From: Haliclystus octoradiatus
Taxonomy: Eukaryota; Cnidaria; Staurozoa; Stauromedusae; Haliclystidae
Direction: 5' to 3'
Assembly: GCA_916610825.1 (NCBI GenBank)
Contig: OU744452.1
Coordinates: 9,022,021 to 9,086,020 of the forward strand
DNA: 64,000 bases
Shown: positions 22,480 to 35,522 of the stretch, piece after piece
Position numbering within the stretch: position 1 is the first letter of the stretch
Layout of the letters: each line of letters starts with the position of its first letter
Notes under the pieces: model-generated
What the model was told of the DNA's origin: nothing
What the model saw: the letters and a program-made list of their open reading frames with translations, nothing else
The model's database searches: none
Translations under genes and position numbers: made by a program

Positions 22480-23116
22480 AGAGTTTAAAAATCTCAAGCA
22501 TGGACACACATTATTATATGATATAGAGAAATCCAACGCATGGTTTGCAGCATTCAATGCATGATGCAGACGAGAGAAAATGACAGCTGAAGGTTTTCAG
22601 CAAACAGACCTATTTGTTGAGCTTTGCGGGGAAGCAGCCTACATTACATTATCAAGAATAGCGGTGCCGAGAAAGCTTGAAGAAATGAATTATACTGAAA
22701 TTCAAAATGTGGCTCAGCTATATTTACTCGTCGCAGAACAAACAAAATTATTGGCAATTCGAAAGGGGCCGAATGAAACTGTGGAAGATGTTTTTGAAAG
22801 AATTAATTACGCTGGAGACAGAAGCCATTTCTCCACCTTCAGAGACAATAATATTGACCCCGCAGAGGAATTAAAAAAGTTGGTATTTATCAATTGCTTT
22901 AGAGAAGAAAAAATTACACGAGAGCTGTTAGATTTCTTACGTCTTCAACCAAATACTCGTTTGAGGATCTCAAAGAAAGAGTATGCAGTTACAATCAAGC
23001 TTAATCATTTATTGAGCAGAGAAAAGAAAATGCTATCAGATATGTGGAAAATACTGGAAATAATAACAAGAATTTTACAAATCCAAGTACTAAATGTAAG
23101 TTATCTTGATAAATGA
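22480..23116 (+). pseudogene. Ty3-like gag relic
   Basis: An open frame from 22580 (178 codons) resembles the capsid region of Ty3/gypsy-type Gag: a hydrophobic helix with GEAAY, then KGPNETVEDVFERI in the place of the usual GESVxxY segment. An upstream in-frame piece (DIEKSNAWFAAFNA) is cut off by a stop. No protease, RT or LTR was seen nearby, so it is a fragment. Confidence 0.6.
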
Positions 23117-24770
23117 TGTTGTTACAAATTGCTTTGTCTGACAAAAGTATGTCACAGAAGCTACTGATAAATAAATATATTATTTATCAATTAATCACTT
23201 TATATTGATTTATCCATCAATTATCACTCAATTATTATTAAGCAGATACACAGAACATATTGTAGTTATTGGTCTTATGATCGAAGTCAATATTTCTCAG
23301 AAGGGGAGACGTGACACAAAGTATTGATTGGATTAGAGTGTAACCTCTACAGTGTATCACATTCCGTTTAATATTACCAATTTTTGAAAGCCGGTTTCTA
23401 TCAAACTCAACTTATTCATTCTGATTAATATCAAAACCCGCTTATTATCACAATTATGGACTGCCCAGGAGAGTGATATTAACGAGGTTGCACAGTAATG
23501 TAATGGATGTTGACTTGCACAAATGACGAGGTTGAGTTGCACGCCATGTTCTTATCATATCATTCACTACATCTTGTGATTTTCCACCGCTAGCGACAGA
23601 TAAATGGTAGGAATAGGCATTGTTATTATCCATGTTATTAAATTACATTTACGTACACACTTTTTGTACAATGTATTTGTTTTAAATTCTCCTTTGAAAA
23701 TCCCCCTTCCCATTCAATGTGTCCTGGCTGTGAGTAAAATATGGCATCACTTCCATAAGAGGCCACGGAAATCCTTTGTGATTGAAAAGGATATTCCAGA
23801 TCGTTTAGCAAAATTATGGGAAAGATTAGGTAACCAAATTAAAATGAGTTGTCCTAGCATGAACTGGAAAATCTAATAGAAGCAGCTATGTTACATTATT
23901 ATCAAAAAAGTTTAGAAGAATGAGAGATTAAGCTTGATGCCATGATACAACCTATGAATAATTTGTTTTTGCTCTGTAACTACTGTAGTACTGTTAATCA
24001 ATCGCTCACTCAAACTCAATACATTTCAATTGTTTGTGTGGCTATTGTTTATCCAATTATTGTTATAACTATATCAGGAATGAATCATACAATTCAGTAA
24101 CGTATTAGTCCAATAATTCAGTAAAAGGAAGCGACGTTCCATACAACTTTAATTGATGTATGAACCGAACATTATTTAATTTATTATTGTTGAAACGTTT
24201 TATGAATTAAATCATGATTTACAAAGCTTGTGAAAGTTGTGAAAGAAGAAGCAATGTAAATTTGTATCATACGGTTAAAGATAAAAAACTTCTTAGAGAG
24301 TGTAACACTCTGGAGCTGATAGTAGCAGACGCCTATTTGTAGGTAAAGAGATGAAAGATATCCACAATAGAGCATGTCAAAATCTCACACATTGTGCTTA
24401 ACGAAATGCAGTATTATTCCGCCTCAAAGTGACTTTATCTTGATATGATTGTGTACTGTGTATATGCGTTGGTGCTCGCAACTTACATGAGGCAGAATTT
24501 TCATATCAATTGGAAGTGTTTCCATTACAAGCTGCAGAAAAATAAAATAGCACATAATTTGTAAGAAATTATAAGAGGTTTCAATATTTTAACATATGCT
24601 TAAAATTATCGTAAGTATAGTAACATAATTCTGAATCTATAGAGGCTTGGTATACAAAGTAGATTCTTCTGGTTGTGACATTCTGGCAACGTTAAGTCAT
24701 ATATTCAAGTTCTATCAACTCATGTGTACTATATTACATAGCACACTTCCTAAATTGTCAAGACAATGAA
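23117..24770. other. Non-coding stretch with one dispersed repeat
   Basis: No gene recognised. Positions about 24123-24215 share a ~95-bp block with 27697-27800 (TTAATTGATGTATGAA... AACGTTTTATGAATTAA). Confidence 0.45.
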
Positions 24771-24825
24771 ATGATAATTTGGCAGATAATCAACTCTATG
24801 ACTTCCTATGACTTATTAATCAACT

Positions 24826-25550
24826 CTATGACTTACTATGGGTCATGCAAATGTTTCACCGTTAGAGTTGTTGCAGAAAAAGTGTGTGAGGATTATAATG
24901 AACGCAAAGTACCTATCCCATGCCGAGCCACTGATGAAATATTTAGGTATCTTGAAATTCAAAGATTTATACAATTTAAAGGTGGTTTCTTTAATGCATA
25001 GATTGTTAATTGCCAATGATTCTGTCCCATCTTTTTTACTATCAATGTTTAATTTTTTTGAATCCAGATTCAGAAAGTTGAATGTCTTTGAAGTTCCTTT
25101 TGTAACTAAAAAAATGCTACAATCATTACCAAATTATAGATTTCCAACACTTTGGAATGGTTTCACTTATACCTTTCCTGAAAATTTATATTCATCGTCT
25201 AATACTTTCATCAACTATATTCGAAAGAACATTTTAAAATCCTACTATTCCGTTTGCACTTACAAAGACTGTTACGTATGTTGTTAAATTGTATTTTTTT
25301 TTTTTGTATAGTATGTTAACTTCTTAATTACAATTAATTTTTCAATTTTCTTTACTGTAGTTTAAATTCACCATTTTTATTTTAATCTTTTACCCATGTC
25401 ATTCATAAACTCTATAGCGTCTCTCAATAGACAAGCAAATTTTGCTTACGAGATGACGTCAACCACTGTATATCATATTTCATAAATCAATGTCTTTAGT
25501 CTGTAAATATTTTTTTTATCATGTGGTTGGAATAAAATTCTATTCTATTT
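24826..25550 (+). mobile_element. 5'-truncated LINE 3' end
   Basis: The frame 24838-25287 encodes the C-terminal region of a non-LTR retrotransposon ORF2 (LELLQKKCVRIIMNAKY, then LLIANDSVPSFLL). The 3' UTR ends in AATAAAATTCTATTCTATTT, a short-repeat tail typical of CR1/Jockey-like LINEs. The RT catalytic core is missing. Confidence 0.78.
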
Positions 25551-26236
25551 ATAATGATTTGAGAAACCAGTTTTCAAGGATTTTAAAGCTTATAAGATTT
25601 CAAATGAAATGAGAACAATTTGAAAATACTTGAACAGCAAGAGAATAATAAATATCTAAAATCTTAAGAAAATAAAACAAATATGTTAACAATAGTTCTT
25701 TACCCAGCTGCATAACAGAGCAGCCCCACAAATGATGCCCTAATTAACCTTACAACTTTGAAGCAATAATAGCTATCGCTCTGCTATAAAGAGCTTGATA
25801 CTAAAAAAGTGTTAAACTCTCAAAAAATACAGGTACAGCACATAGCAAAAACCACACTCCTGTGTTATATGCAGAAAAGTGTTTTCTGCGGTGCATTGGC
25901 TCGAAGAACATACCAAAACACATCACAGTTCCTACAAAATAGTTTTTGGGGAAAGTATTTTCAACAAATTCCAATTGTAACAAAAACGCAACATAGAAGC
26001 CGATATATAATAAAAGTAATAAACGTGAATGAAGTTATAATTTCTCTCAAAACGAAAAAATTATTGCTACAGTGCAATAGTTAAATAATTGAAAATGACT
26101 GTTTGCATCTGTCTGCATGGAAATGCAGGCTTCTGTATGCTCTTAAATAGTGAGCTGGTTGCTCTACTGTATAATGTTCAAAACTGAGGAATCTCTTTTC
26201 TCTTAGCAGTGCTACAAAAAGCTGTTAATGGCTTAT
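25551..26236. other. Non-coding stretch
   Basis: No recognisable gene. Short opposing frames only. Confidence 0.45.
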
Positions 26237-27070
26237 TAGACAGACTGTTCTGTGAACGATTCAAGGTTTTCTGATGATAGATTCATCATGATCACATTGG
26301 AATTGGCTTTAACAACATGTATAATGTTCTATCCTCAAAAAAGACACAAAAGACACAGAGATAAATATGTTGTAGATGTTTCATCTGGATTTTGTAGTTG
26401 CCCAGTTGGAATCGACGGAAGTCTGTGCAAGGACCAGTATGCAGGTGTAAAGAAATATCATCTTGTTATCTGGTAAGGAGTCAGCTGTTCATTGTTCAAC
26501 TGAATCACAAGAGGATACAGACGCAAATGCATTTTATGACAATGCTCTAGACTTTGATGATGAGTGCAACAGTGAGAGTAATGAGAATGTGTCTACTGAC
26601 AGCAACAGGACTACAGATATCACCAAGGCGTTATCAGATCTTCAGAATCTTAATATCGTAACAGTATTTGGAATGAAATTATGGAAAATGATGCCAGTAT
26701 TATTAAGAGAATAAAAAAGGCAGCCCAGAGGACAAGCAAAATGACAATTTCTAATATCGGATCTACCCTTAACTGCTTTGGTAGAACTATGTACCCAGCT
26801 TTAACGAAATTCAAGAAATCGCATGTACCAAGCACCAGAAAATTGTTCAAGAAAAACGGCGTAAATGTACAATCGGACTCTGTTCGTAAAAGAAAAAAAT
26901 GGCCAAATCAAAACACAAAAAGCTGTGAAAAAGAATGCAGTTAAAGCTCTTGACTCAACGTTAAAAGACCAACGGAGACAGCAAAATTCTTCAAAAATTG
27001 TAGATTTAATTAATTCTAACAAAGACATAAAGATGAACAATAACAACTATAATTACGGCAGTACATTGTG
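26237..27070 (+). pseudogene. SWIM zinc-finger protein relic
   Basis: Conceptual pieces in three frames match the family of SWIM-finger proteins seen in many invertebrate genomes. A SWIM-type motif FCSCPVGIDGSLCKDQYAG appears, in which the last ligand is Asp where His (CKH) is expected. An acidic segment follows, then a basic C-terminal tail (KNGVNVQSDSVRKRKKWPN). Frame changes near 26476 and 26700 and the lost ligand mark it as a pseudogene. Confidence 0.65.
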
Positions 27071-29890
27071 AGAATTACCAGGACTTTACAGAGTCAGTTT
27101 TATCTGATAACGGCGTGTCATATGAAGAAGTTAAAGAAAAGTTGGAGCGCAAATATGGTGGAAATAGAAGACAAATTGCAATATATATATATGGAAGAGA
27201 TTGACAACTTTAAACCAATTAGACCAGGGATGCCAAAAGATGTAGAGAAATTAGCGGATTTATTGGATTTGCAATCAGTCAACTTAAGAGGAGCAGGTCG
27301 ACAGAAGAGCTAGGAGATGGCTCATTACATATAAAAAACTTCAAAATAAATTAACCGAAGAAATGCATAGAAGACATCCGAAAATAATAAAGATAGATGT
27401 AAAAAGTATTTTAGGGTGTTTGATGCGTGAAGCAGAATTTCAAACTGTTGCAGCGGAGACCATCAAAGTGGTGAGTGGTAAGAAAGAGCGCCATTACAAT
27501 ACCATGTTAAACAAAGATAACAATCATAATCAGTCCTGTATTGTATCAAATAAAAGCCATCTGATTTTGTAAATGTGACGAATTCAAAACGAAAGACGTA
27601 AAAGGCTAGGTGGGACGTCACAAAAGCAACAAATTATGTTCCTGTTGCCTGTCAGCTAATGAAGTAGGAGAAAATTGTAATAAAATTAGTGCATCCAGTA
27701 AAGGAAGAAACGTTTGATACAATCACTGTATAATTGATGTATGAAACAAGCATTATTTAAATTTATTATTCTTAAAACGTTTTATGAATTAATTCACGGT
27801 AATCAACCCTATGAAATTCTTTATAATAATTTGAGCAAAATTTATTTGTACCAGCATGAATTGGTTGCATCTTTGAAATCATTGTGTTTTCTCAACATAA
27901 CAGAGTCTGAAGTTTGTCATAATATCTCAGAGATCTATCATCTATAACAGTAAGCTAGATCTGTCAGAGATTAATATCAAATAATCAAAATTTACAATTA
28001 TGTTAGGGGAGATTTTGCTTTTAGGGAGAAGTGACTCTTAAAGAGGTCACTTATAAGGCCTCCACAAGACGTTGAAATCAAACCATCGCTAATATAATTC
28101 CCCTATCATATGGCTTCCTGACTTACTAATTTCTCTATTTGGAACAAGTCCGCCTCATTGCAGAAGATTCACACAAGTACCGTTTCTTATGGAGAGACCT
28201 GGACAATTCAAGACCACCTGATCAATATGTGATGGACAGAGTTACATTTGGAGTGAAGTCAGCCCCTGATATGGCCCAGACGGTGTTATTCAAAACTGCT
28301 GCAGAGAAGAGTGAAGAATTTCCACTGGCTGCTGAATCAATCAAAAAAATACATGCATGAATAATAGCTGTGACTCAGTTTCTTTAATTATTGAAGCAGA
28401 ATAAATCACAGAAGGCATAATTTCAATTAAAGAAATGGATCTCCACAGCCAAAATTGGTCCAAGAAGACAATTTCAATACCAGCAAGATGAAATCATTTT
28501 GCCTAGAAGGAGAAAGATCCTTAGGACGGTATATTTTTCCTGAGGTATTCATTAGAGCTATTGAATCTAAAATTGTTGAACCAAGCCTCTATGCACTTGA
28601 AGTATGGTCGTCATGTAATAAAACTCAATTGCATAAAGTACAGGTAAGTCTTCAAAACTGGGCAGCCAAATTGATCGATGGTAGAAAAAAATATGACACA
28701 ATGCATAACTTATTAAATGAGCTTAGCTGGCTCACAAGTGAAGACACTGTTGAACTTAAATCTGCCATAACTTCTCCCATCGAACAGCTCTAGGAGAAAA
28801 TGGCCCAAACTTAGAACGATTATTTAAAAGATCACAATCTCCATATAACACACGAAAACAGTTATACATTCTCTCAAATGTCCATTCAGATCGTGTAAAC
28901 CGATCTTTTCTTTTCGTGGTGCAAAACTTATGAACAAATATATCGATTTACATAGCGATAGTAACAGTAAATATAAACAGAAAATTAAATCAACTTTATT
29001 AAAAAATCAACAAAATAAACCACAGTAGTTGATAAAAACCAGGCTTCTAGGAACAATAGCAAAACGACGAATATCTGTTAGTTAAAGTATTCATAACATT
29101 CAAATTGGCATCAATTGGTCTACAAGGAGCCTGTTCAGAATATACAATCTCGAGAAAAGCGGCACAGCTCAAGTGACCCAATTGATTTTGCAGCGCATTT
29201 CCTGGTTAGAGCAAAAATTGGGATACAGGACCAGTGCAGGAAAGGATTTAGATGGGATAACCAACTTGACGCTACGAGGCGAATGAACTGGCAAGATTTC
29301 TTCACAGAATGTTGCTATTGAATGCATTAGAATTTCTAAGATGTCTCACATCTGAAAATGCCAAAGATATGAATTGTAGTCCTCATGTATTCTGTGATGC
29401 AAGTGACAAAGCTTGTGCAACATGTGCCTATGTCAGATGGAGAGAAGAGAATGAAGAAGATCAATCAAGTGTTTGACTTGTGGCAGCAAAGACTACAGTC
29501 GTCCCATTGAAGAGCTTGAGTATTCCAAGAGTAAGAGCTAGAAGGAGCTGTTTTGGCAACAAGATTGGACAGCACCATCAAATAAGAAACAAGAATAAAG
29601 TTTGAAAGTAGAACTTATTGAAGTGACAGCCCAGCTGCATTGTCCTGGATCAAGAATCAAGCTTCAAACTACAAACAATTTGTTGTTGTCCGCATTGGAT
29701 AGATACAATCTACATCTGATCCTGCCGAATGGAGGCATTAGCCCCTCTGAATTAAATAGTGCATATGCAGCATCAAAAGGGTTAAAGACATCAGAATTGG
29801 ATCAATCATGGAAAAATGGCCCTGACTTTTTAAATAAACCTGAAGAAGAATGGTGCAAGAGAATAGTGAAACCTACTCACAATGTGATGT
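27071..29890 (+). pseudogene. Decayed BEL/Pao element, plus strand
   Basis: Ordered relics of a second BEL/Pao element. Gag DUF1759-like pieces lie at 27113-27310 and 27310-27500 (LGDGSLHIK, MREAEFQTVAAETI). An RT fingers/palm piece lies at 28139-28358 (AEDSHKYRFLWRD, FGVKSAPDMAQTVLF). The connection region is at 29115-29320, an RNase H piece at about 29380-29560 (FCDASDKACATCAYVRW, AAKTTVVPLKSLSIPR), and the pre-integrase linker at 29745-29865 (AASKGLKTSELDQSWKNGP). Many stops and frame changes. It is unrelated in sequence to the intact element at 1937 and is split by a LINE piece at about 28490-29030. No LTRs recognised. Confidence 0.82.
28490..29030 (+). mobile_element. LINE fragment inside BEL/Pao relic
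   Basis: The C-terminal ORF2 region of a non-LTR element: ALEVWSSCNKTQLHKVQVSL, then LLNELSWLTSEDTVELKSAI, then in another frame LFKRSQSPYNTRKQLYILS. This is the order seen in CR1/Jockey-type elements. Frameshifted and truncated. Confidence 0.7.
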
Positions 29891-30640
29891 AGAAAAGAAG
29901 AGGTATAACATTACATGTCCTGTGTCAATTACTACACATGTAATGAAAACTTCAACTGAAACAAGTTATAGCTTATGTATTGTAGTTAAATGAAATTTTA
30001 CTGAGGTTAAACACTATCTTTGAATCCCGCTGCAAGCTCTCCTGTTAAATGGCACAAAGTCTTCTTATAGACACCAATCTGCCTTAGTGTTGAATTGAGC
30101 ACATGTAACAGCATGACCCTGTCAGTTCCTTATTCCTAGGATCCTAGATTAAGCTAATTATCGGCGCGGCTCAGGGCGATACTGTTCTTTCCTTGCTTCA
30201 ACGCACCGCTGAATGGTTGAGGAAAGTTGATGAGGGTTTATGCTTATTGAATGGCTTGTTTGATCTGTGACTGCATGTATGCCTATGATCTGTTATGTAA
30301 AAGCCTTCCATCTAAACAATGATGTCAAGTTTGTATATGAACATATCTGGCAAATTCTGAAACAACCTTGCACAAAGACACACGGTTGTGCTATTATATA
30401 CTGTGACTCATAACGGTGTATATCTTGATTTACTTTCTGTAAAACCATTAGAGTATCATGTTGATTGTTGTTAGAATTCACTTCAGATTCAATTATATGC
30501 TTCTGTTATAAACATTCTGTTTTCTCTCTTGAGTTATTACATAAAATACAACATGGCGCTGCGATTATTCAAACTTTGGGATTGTTAATTAATTTGTTTA
30601 TACCTTCGTATTTGTTTGGTATATTTACTGGCTCTTATAC
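29891..30640. other. Non-coding stretch
   Basis: No gene recognised. Minor GC-rich patch at about 30161-30175. Confidence 0.45.
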
Positions 30641-31475
30641 TTTATACAGTTTTATTTTTACTGCATGGTAATAGGCTCCAGGCCAAAACTAAACAAACAA
30701 GAACCAATCGATTTAATAATAAAACTGAATGACAAACCTGTCGAAAGAGTAGATTTTTTGAAATACCTAGGCATTCAAATTGACAATACCCTAACTTTCG
30801 ACAAACATGTTGTAGCAAAAAATAAGAAAATAAATGAAAGCTCGGGCGTTTTGAAAGTGAGACGCTTCATACCACAAGAAGCAGCTAAAACTATTTATAA
30901 CACCATTGTTTTGCCACACTTTGACTACTGCGCTGTCGTATGGGGGAATTGTAAAACCGAACATCTAGATTGCCTCCAGAGATTGCAAAACAGAGGAATG
31001 AGGACAGTGCTCCGTTGTAACTCTCGTATTTGTGTCTCTGATATGCAAAGTCAACTAGGTTGGCTTTCTGTTAGAGACAGAATAATATCACATCAACTAA
31101 TGCTCACTCATAAAATTAAATTCAAACTAGCTCCTCCTTTGCTTTCCAACGTTTTTAAACTGCTGTATTCCACCAGAACAAGATTCCACTCCTACAATGA
31201 CATTTACATCAAGTCGAGCCATCGTCATTCATTTCAAGATGCTGGTGCGCATAAGTGGAACAATCTACCGTCTGCAATGAAGAAAGTCCAAAGAAAGCCT
31301 ACTTTCAAATGTCTCCTTGAGAAGCACTTACATTCCCACTCTTTCCTGTTATTTAAAGTATTTATTACTTAATGTATGTTTTCCTGTTAACTTAGCTATG
31401 TATGCAACATGTATCAGTCCTTTGAAAAAATGTTATGTATAACTTAAAGGTTTCTGAATAAATGATGATGATGAT
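30641..31475 (+). mobile_element. LINE 3' end with (GAT)n tail
   Basis: The open frame 30665-31372 (235 codons) encodes the thumb and C-terminus of a non-LTR RT: VERVDFLKYLGIQIDNTLTF, VLPHFDYCAVVWGN, QNRGMRTVLR. The 3' end runs into AATAAATGATGATGATGAT, a microsatellite-like tail. The catalytic core is absent, so it is 5'-truncated. The frame is intact, suggesting moderate age. Confidence 0.85.
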
Positions 31476-31540
31476 AATTTTTATTTTACCTTTGTGTTAC
31501 TTTGTTTACATTACGATGACAAAAGAGACACATCAAAATA

Positions 31541-31870
31541 ATGAAGCATCTACAAGCACTGCTTGCTGATGATGGCGAATACTCTGGTAATCTTCCAGAT
31601 CCTTTACCTTCTTCTAGCTTACCTTCAGGAGATATTCCGCCATGGTTTCAAGCCATTTTACAGTAACAACAACAAGCTTTTACAGCAGCTCTACAATCCG
31701 CTGCTATTGCAACTTAGAAAAACCAAAACAGAAATGAATCTCACTCTGGCTCTGCCAAAAGATGCAAGCTACGCTGCTGCCACACGATTGTCAACAGACT
31801 GTAGTCTCGCCCTTCCCCGAGGCATTCTACGATCCGCATTCATGATGACTTGTCAAAGTTGTGGACAGCC
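31541..31870 (+). pseudogene. Short decayed coding relic, unidentified
   Basis: From ATG at 31541 a readable peptide (LPSGDIPPWFQAIL, then QQQAFTAALQSAAIAT) is broken by TAA and TAG, each where Gln would fit. The composition suggests a Gag-like or nucleic-acid-binding protein, but no family was recognised. Confidence 0.35.
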
Positions 31871-31879
31871 AAAGTAATC

Positions 31880-32660
31880 ATGATATGTATGATACATATG
31901 TTATAACTCAAAAATTCAGTCAGTATCTTTCGATATAAACATAACCCACTCCTTCATCGAAAGAAATTTCATAAAAGGGACCAGCTTCCTGACGAAAAGA
32001 TCGACCAATATTACGCTTACCCATATTGTTATACCGATATACCTCTTTTTGATTGATTTTGCGGTGACAAAGTATCCATTTCAAGGTATATTTAGGCTTA
32101 AAGTACCCTTTTGCGGTCAAAAAGTACCAAATCACACCTTTTTAATCCCCTAGCTGTCAAAAACACGTCAAAAAAGGTGTCAGAAGTGTGTCTCAAGTCC
32201 CAAAAATATCACTACTAAAAAAGCTATTAGCTATACTGTTATTTTTGAGATAATGCCAAAGCTGATGACAACAGAATAATATATATAATTAATTTGCTTT
32301 ACTCATGGGACCTGGTAATCTGTTATACATAAATAAAGTAAGGGAAGTTTTTGGAAATCGCCTTCATGTTTTTACCATGATTTTTACAGAATGAAAATTT
32401 AATTCTCAGGGGAAAGGTTCACATCCCCACAACCCCTATACTAGGGATGGCCGCTTATGCCTGAGATGTTTGCTCGCAAGGCATGCTGCTATCTACGCAT
32501 CTTTTTGCTGGATGGAAATCAAATCAATACTTTTTATTTCTCCATCTTTGGTTTTGATATATTTTGATAGACTCAACTCAACGTAACTTACGTTACTTTA
32601 TGCTCAAGTAAGTCGTTCTCAATTCTGCCTAAATTACTTATACAATGTCATTTTATCATA
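31880..32660. other. Non-coding stretch
   Basis: No gene recognised. Confidence 0.45.
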
Positions 32661-32667
32661 CTTGGAA

Positions 32668-32998
32668 ACCCGTAGGGGTAACTCCCATATGACGGCTATA
32701 CTGGGACGTGCCACTTATTTTGGGTTCATATTTCAGCTGAGAAAAACTTTTTGGGTATGAGATCTCAAATTTTGGAACTTTTGGGTATGAGGGTATCCTA
32801 TTTTTGACTTTATCAAGAATTTTGGAAACATTTTGCATCATTTTTTGTATTTACTTAAAATCAATCAATCTGCTGGAACTTTTTGAATAGCATTTTTAAA
32901 ATTTTAGAATTTTTTGCGTAGCATCAACAGAATTTTTTAAACTTTTTGGGTACTTCACCTTTTTCCAAAGTGGCACCCCCCCCTTTCCTATGGTTTCC
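32668..32998. mobile_element. Possible MITE with inverted ends
   Basis: The left part (GGGGTAACTCCCATATGACG, GGGACGTGCCACTT) resembles the left end of the element at 62323. The right end holds an inverted match, AAGTGGCACCCCC. The interior is T-rich with repeated TTTTTGGGTA-like units. Confidence 0.4.
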
Positions 32999-34044
32999 TG
33001 GTATATTAAAAAAGTGAGACACAAAATCAACACTTTAACTGTATTTTTGAGACTAAATGCTACAAGATCAAAAGTATGCCATTATCCACCCTAGAATGTT
33101 TTGACAAATTGACCAATTTTTTTTTGCCTAAATGCAAATGTGCCATGGGGCAAAAGTAAAAGATGTATGGCCCATTTTCCCCTTCACATTTTTACATCGA
33201 TATCATATTTTATCTATTGATTTTTCTTACAGGGGAATGAATACCAGCAACAAGAAATCAAAGGCTTTCAGAGTGTGGTACTCCCGATTGGACGAGCTCA
33301 GATCGTTATTGGATGGGAAACTACAGTAGGCTGTTTTCACAGCCACTGCTAAAAGGCTACAAAACTGAAAATTTTTGAGAGCTTGGGTTACTGTACCGTA
33401 ATCTATACGTAATTGGAAAACCACAAGACCGTCAGAGTATAAAGCATGGGACTATCTACCTTGATAATGACATTTGAACTGTGTGATGTATTCTCTTATC
33501 AAATTGATGATCTATTAACATTTGGAAATTCTGCAAAGAAAACTTTAATATTTTGTCAAACGCGCAATCAGTGTGTTTTACTGTACCGCACAATTACTGA
33601 ATGCCTTGGACAGAAGTTGTTTTGTTCATCCTCAAAAGACCCAAAATCAAGAATTGTGGATATGAACCATGCTGATACACCTTCTGCAGTTAAGGCCCAT
33701 ATTCTTCAACATATGGCCTATGACAATGTGAGACAGTGATCTCCGAGTGCTAATTTGCACTATAGCATTTGGTATGGGTGTGGATTGTAAAACATCCACA
33801 CAGTGCTGCAATTTGGACCATCAAAGGCCATAGAATTTTATGTGCCAGAGAGTGGTCGAGTTGGTAGGGATGGTCTAGCAAGCTCATGCTTCATTATTCA
33901 TAATGCACTTATGTCAGTGCGGTGTAATAAAGACATGATAATGTATCTGAACAGTAAGTTATGCAGACGAAGCAATATCAATGTTTTATTTGATCACAAC
34001 GTAACGAGTGGGCTAATATACCAAATCGGCTAATTCTTCAATTT

Positions 34045-35290
34045 CCTGATCACGTGACCAAGATGCCGGACTCTTTGCGCTTTTCCAAGCAAACGACCAA
34101 ACTTCCTTTCGCGCCTTGTTGTTGTACGAGAAGGTCGTGCTTATTTGATCTCATGAAACATATTTTAAACCATCTATTTAGTTAAAATGTCCAATGTTCA
34201 GTTTTTGGAGGGATATTGTTCGATGTGTGGAAAGGATTTTCTGTCGATTTTGGAGTGATGAAGCTTTATTTGAAGAGAAGCTGCACCAACATACCGTAAA
34301 ATGGGAACCGAAATGTTTTATGGATTTTGAAACATAGTTTGAAAGCATTTGATAAACTACAGTGGAAACAAAACAAGCTAAGCTAAACTGGAGATGAATA
34401 TGCAGTATGAATTGGAAAGATTTTAACATTGTTTTGTTATAGTGAAAACTTACGTACATCATATACATGGACTATGAAATTTGGAATGAAAAAATGTCAT
34501 GATTTGCGATGTTTTGAAGCATTGAAACCAAACCAAACTAATCTTTGCGCTTTTAAATAAAATACCAAGCATTTATGAATTAGAAAGTGTATTTATTGTT
34601 AGCAGAAAAGTTATGTTTTACGAAGAACTAACATCGAGGACTTTGATGAAAATTTCACGAAACTCTGATTTGATCGAGTCATTAAAATGACTTGTTGCTC
34701 ATTTATATTACCTTCCCTATAAATATGACTGTCGTATGTTTATATTGTTCATTTGAAAAGCTAGGAATTTATTTGTTTCAATGCTATGTTATTATTTACA
34801 GTTATAAATTAATGTTGTTTTAGTTTTTTCTTGACGGCGCGGCACATTTCATGTTTGAAAACGCATGGAGTTCTGTGCTCTACGTCATCAGCTATGTTTA
34901 CGATCAACTCTATAATTCTACTGTACATGCCATATTGATCGTAAAATAATGACATTTTTTGTTCATTACATTAAATATGCTGGATACCATCATATAGTAT
35001 TGTTTTTGAATTGAAATTGTGGTGAGACACAATAATTATTTCAACAAATGCTACTTTTTGATGGAATAATTGACGATGATGGAGTACCAATATAAAAATT
35101 TTAAGGTCCCAGGCGTTTTTATTGAGTCTTCAAACTACTTGAATCGATCTTCAATTTGTTATAAATCCTTTAAATACTAATTTGAAGAGCAAATTACGAA
35201 GAGAAATATGCGAGAAAAATAGTTGCGCAAGACCATTGCGTTCTGTTGTTGAAAAACTCAAACACCGCATTCAGGTCACGTGACGCCTTA
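34045..35290. mobile_element. Possible TIR element in helicase intron
   Basis: TCACGTGACCAAGATGCCG near 34049 is mirrored by the complement of TCACGTGACCTGAATGCGG ending near 35283. No transposase and no clear target duplication were seen. The interior is non-coding. Confidence 0.35.
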
Positions 35291-35295
35291 GCCGA

Positions 35296-35482
35296 TGTAA
35301 GCGTTAGTCATAGCGAGACTAGCCTCTCTTCAGTGTCATATAAATAGTGAAATGGACTTCAATGCCAGCAGTATTGTAAAAGTAAAGTACTGATAAAGCC
35401 ATCCAAGTTAGATTGGACCAAAGTGAAATTGTTACGATTAAAGTGTTTGAAATTGATATAAATTTTATTACTGATTCTTACA
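35296..35482 (+). repeat. Ty3-like element, left LTR
   Basis: 187-bp repeat of 42385-42565, beginning TGTAAGCG and ending TTCTTACA. It contains CATATAAATAG, a likely TATA box. Confidence 0.88.
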
Positions 35483-35522
35483 AGCTAACGGGCCATGCCT
35501 AATAAAAGGTAAAACAGCAAAA

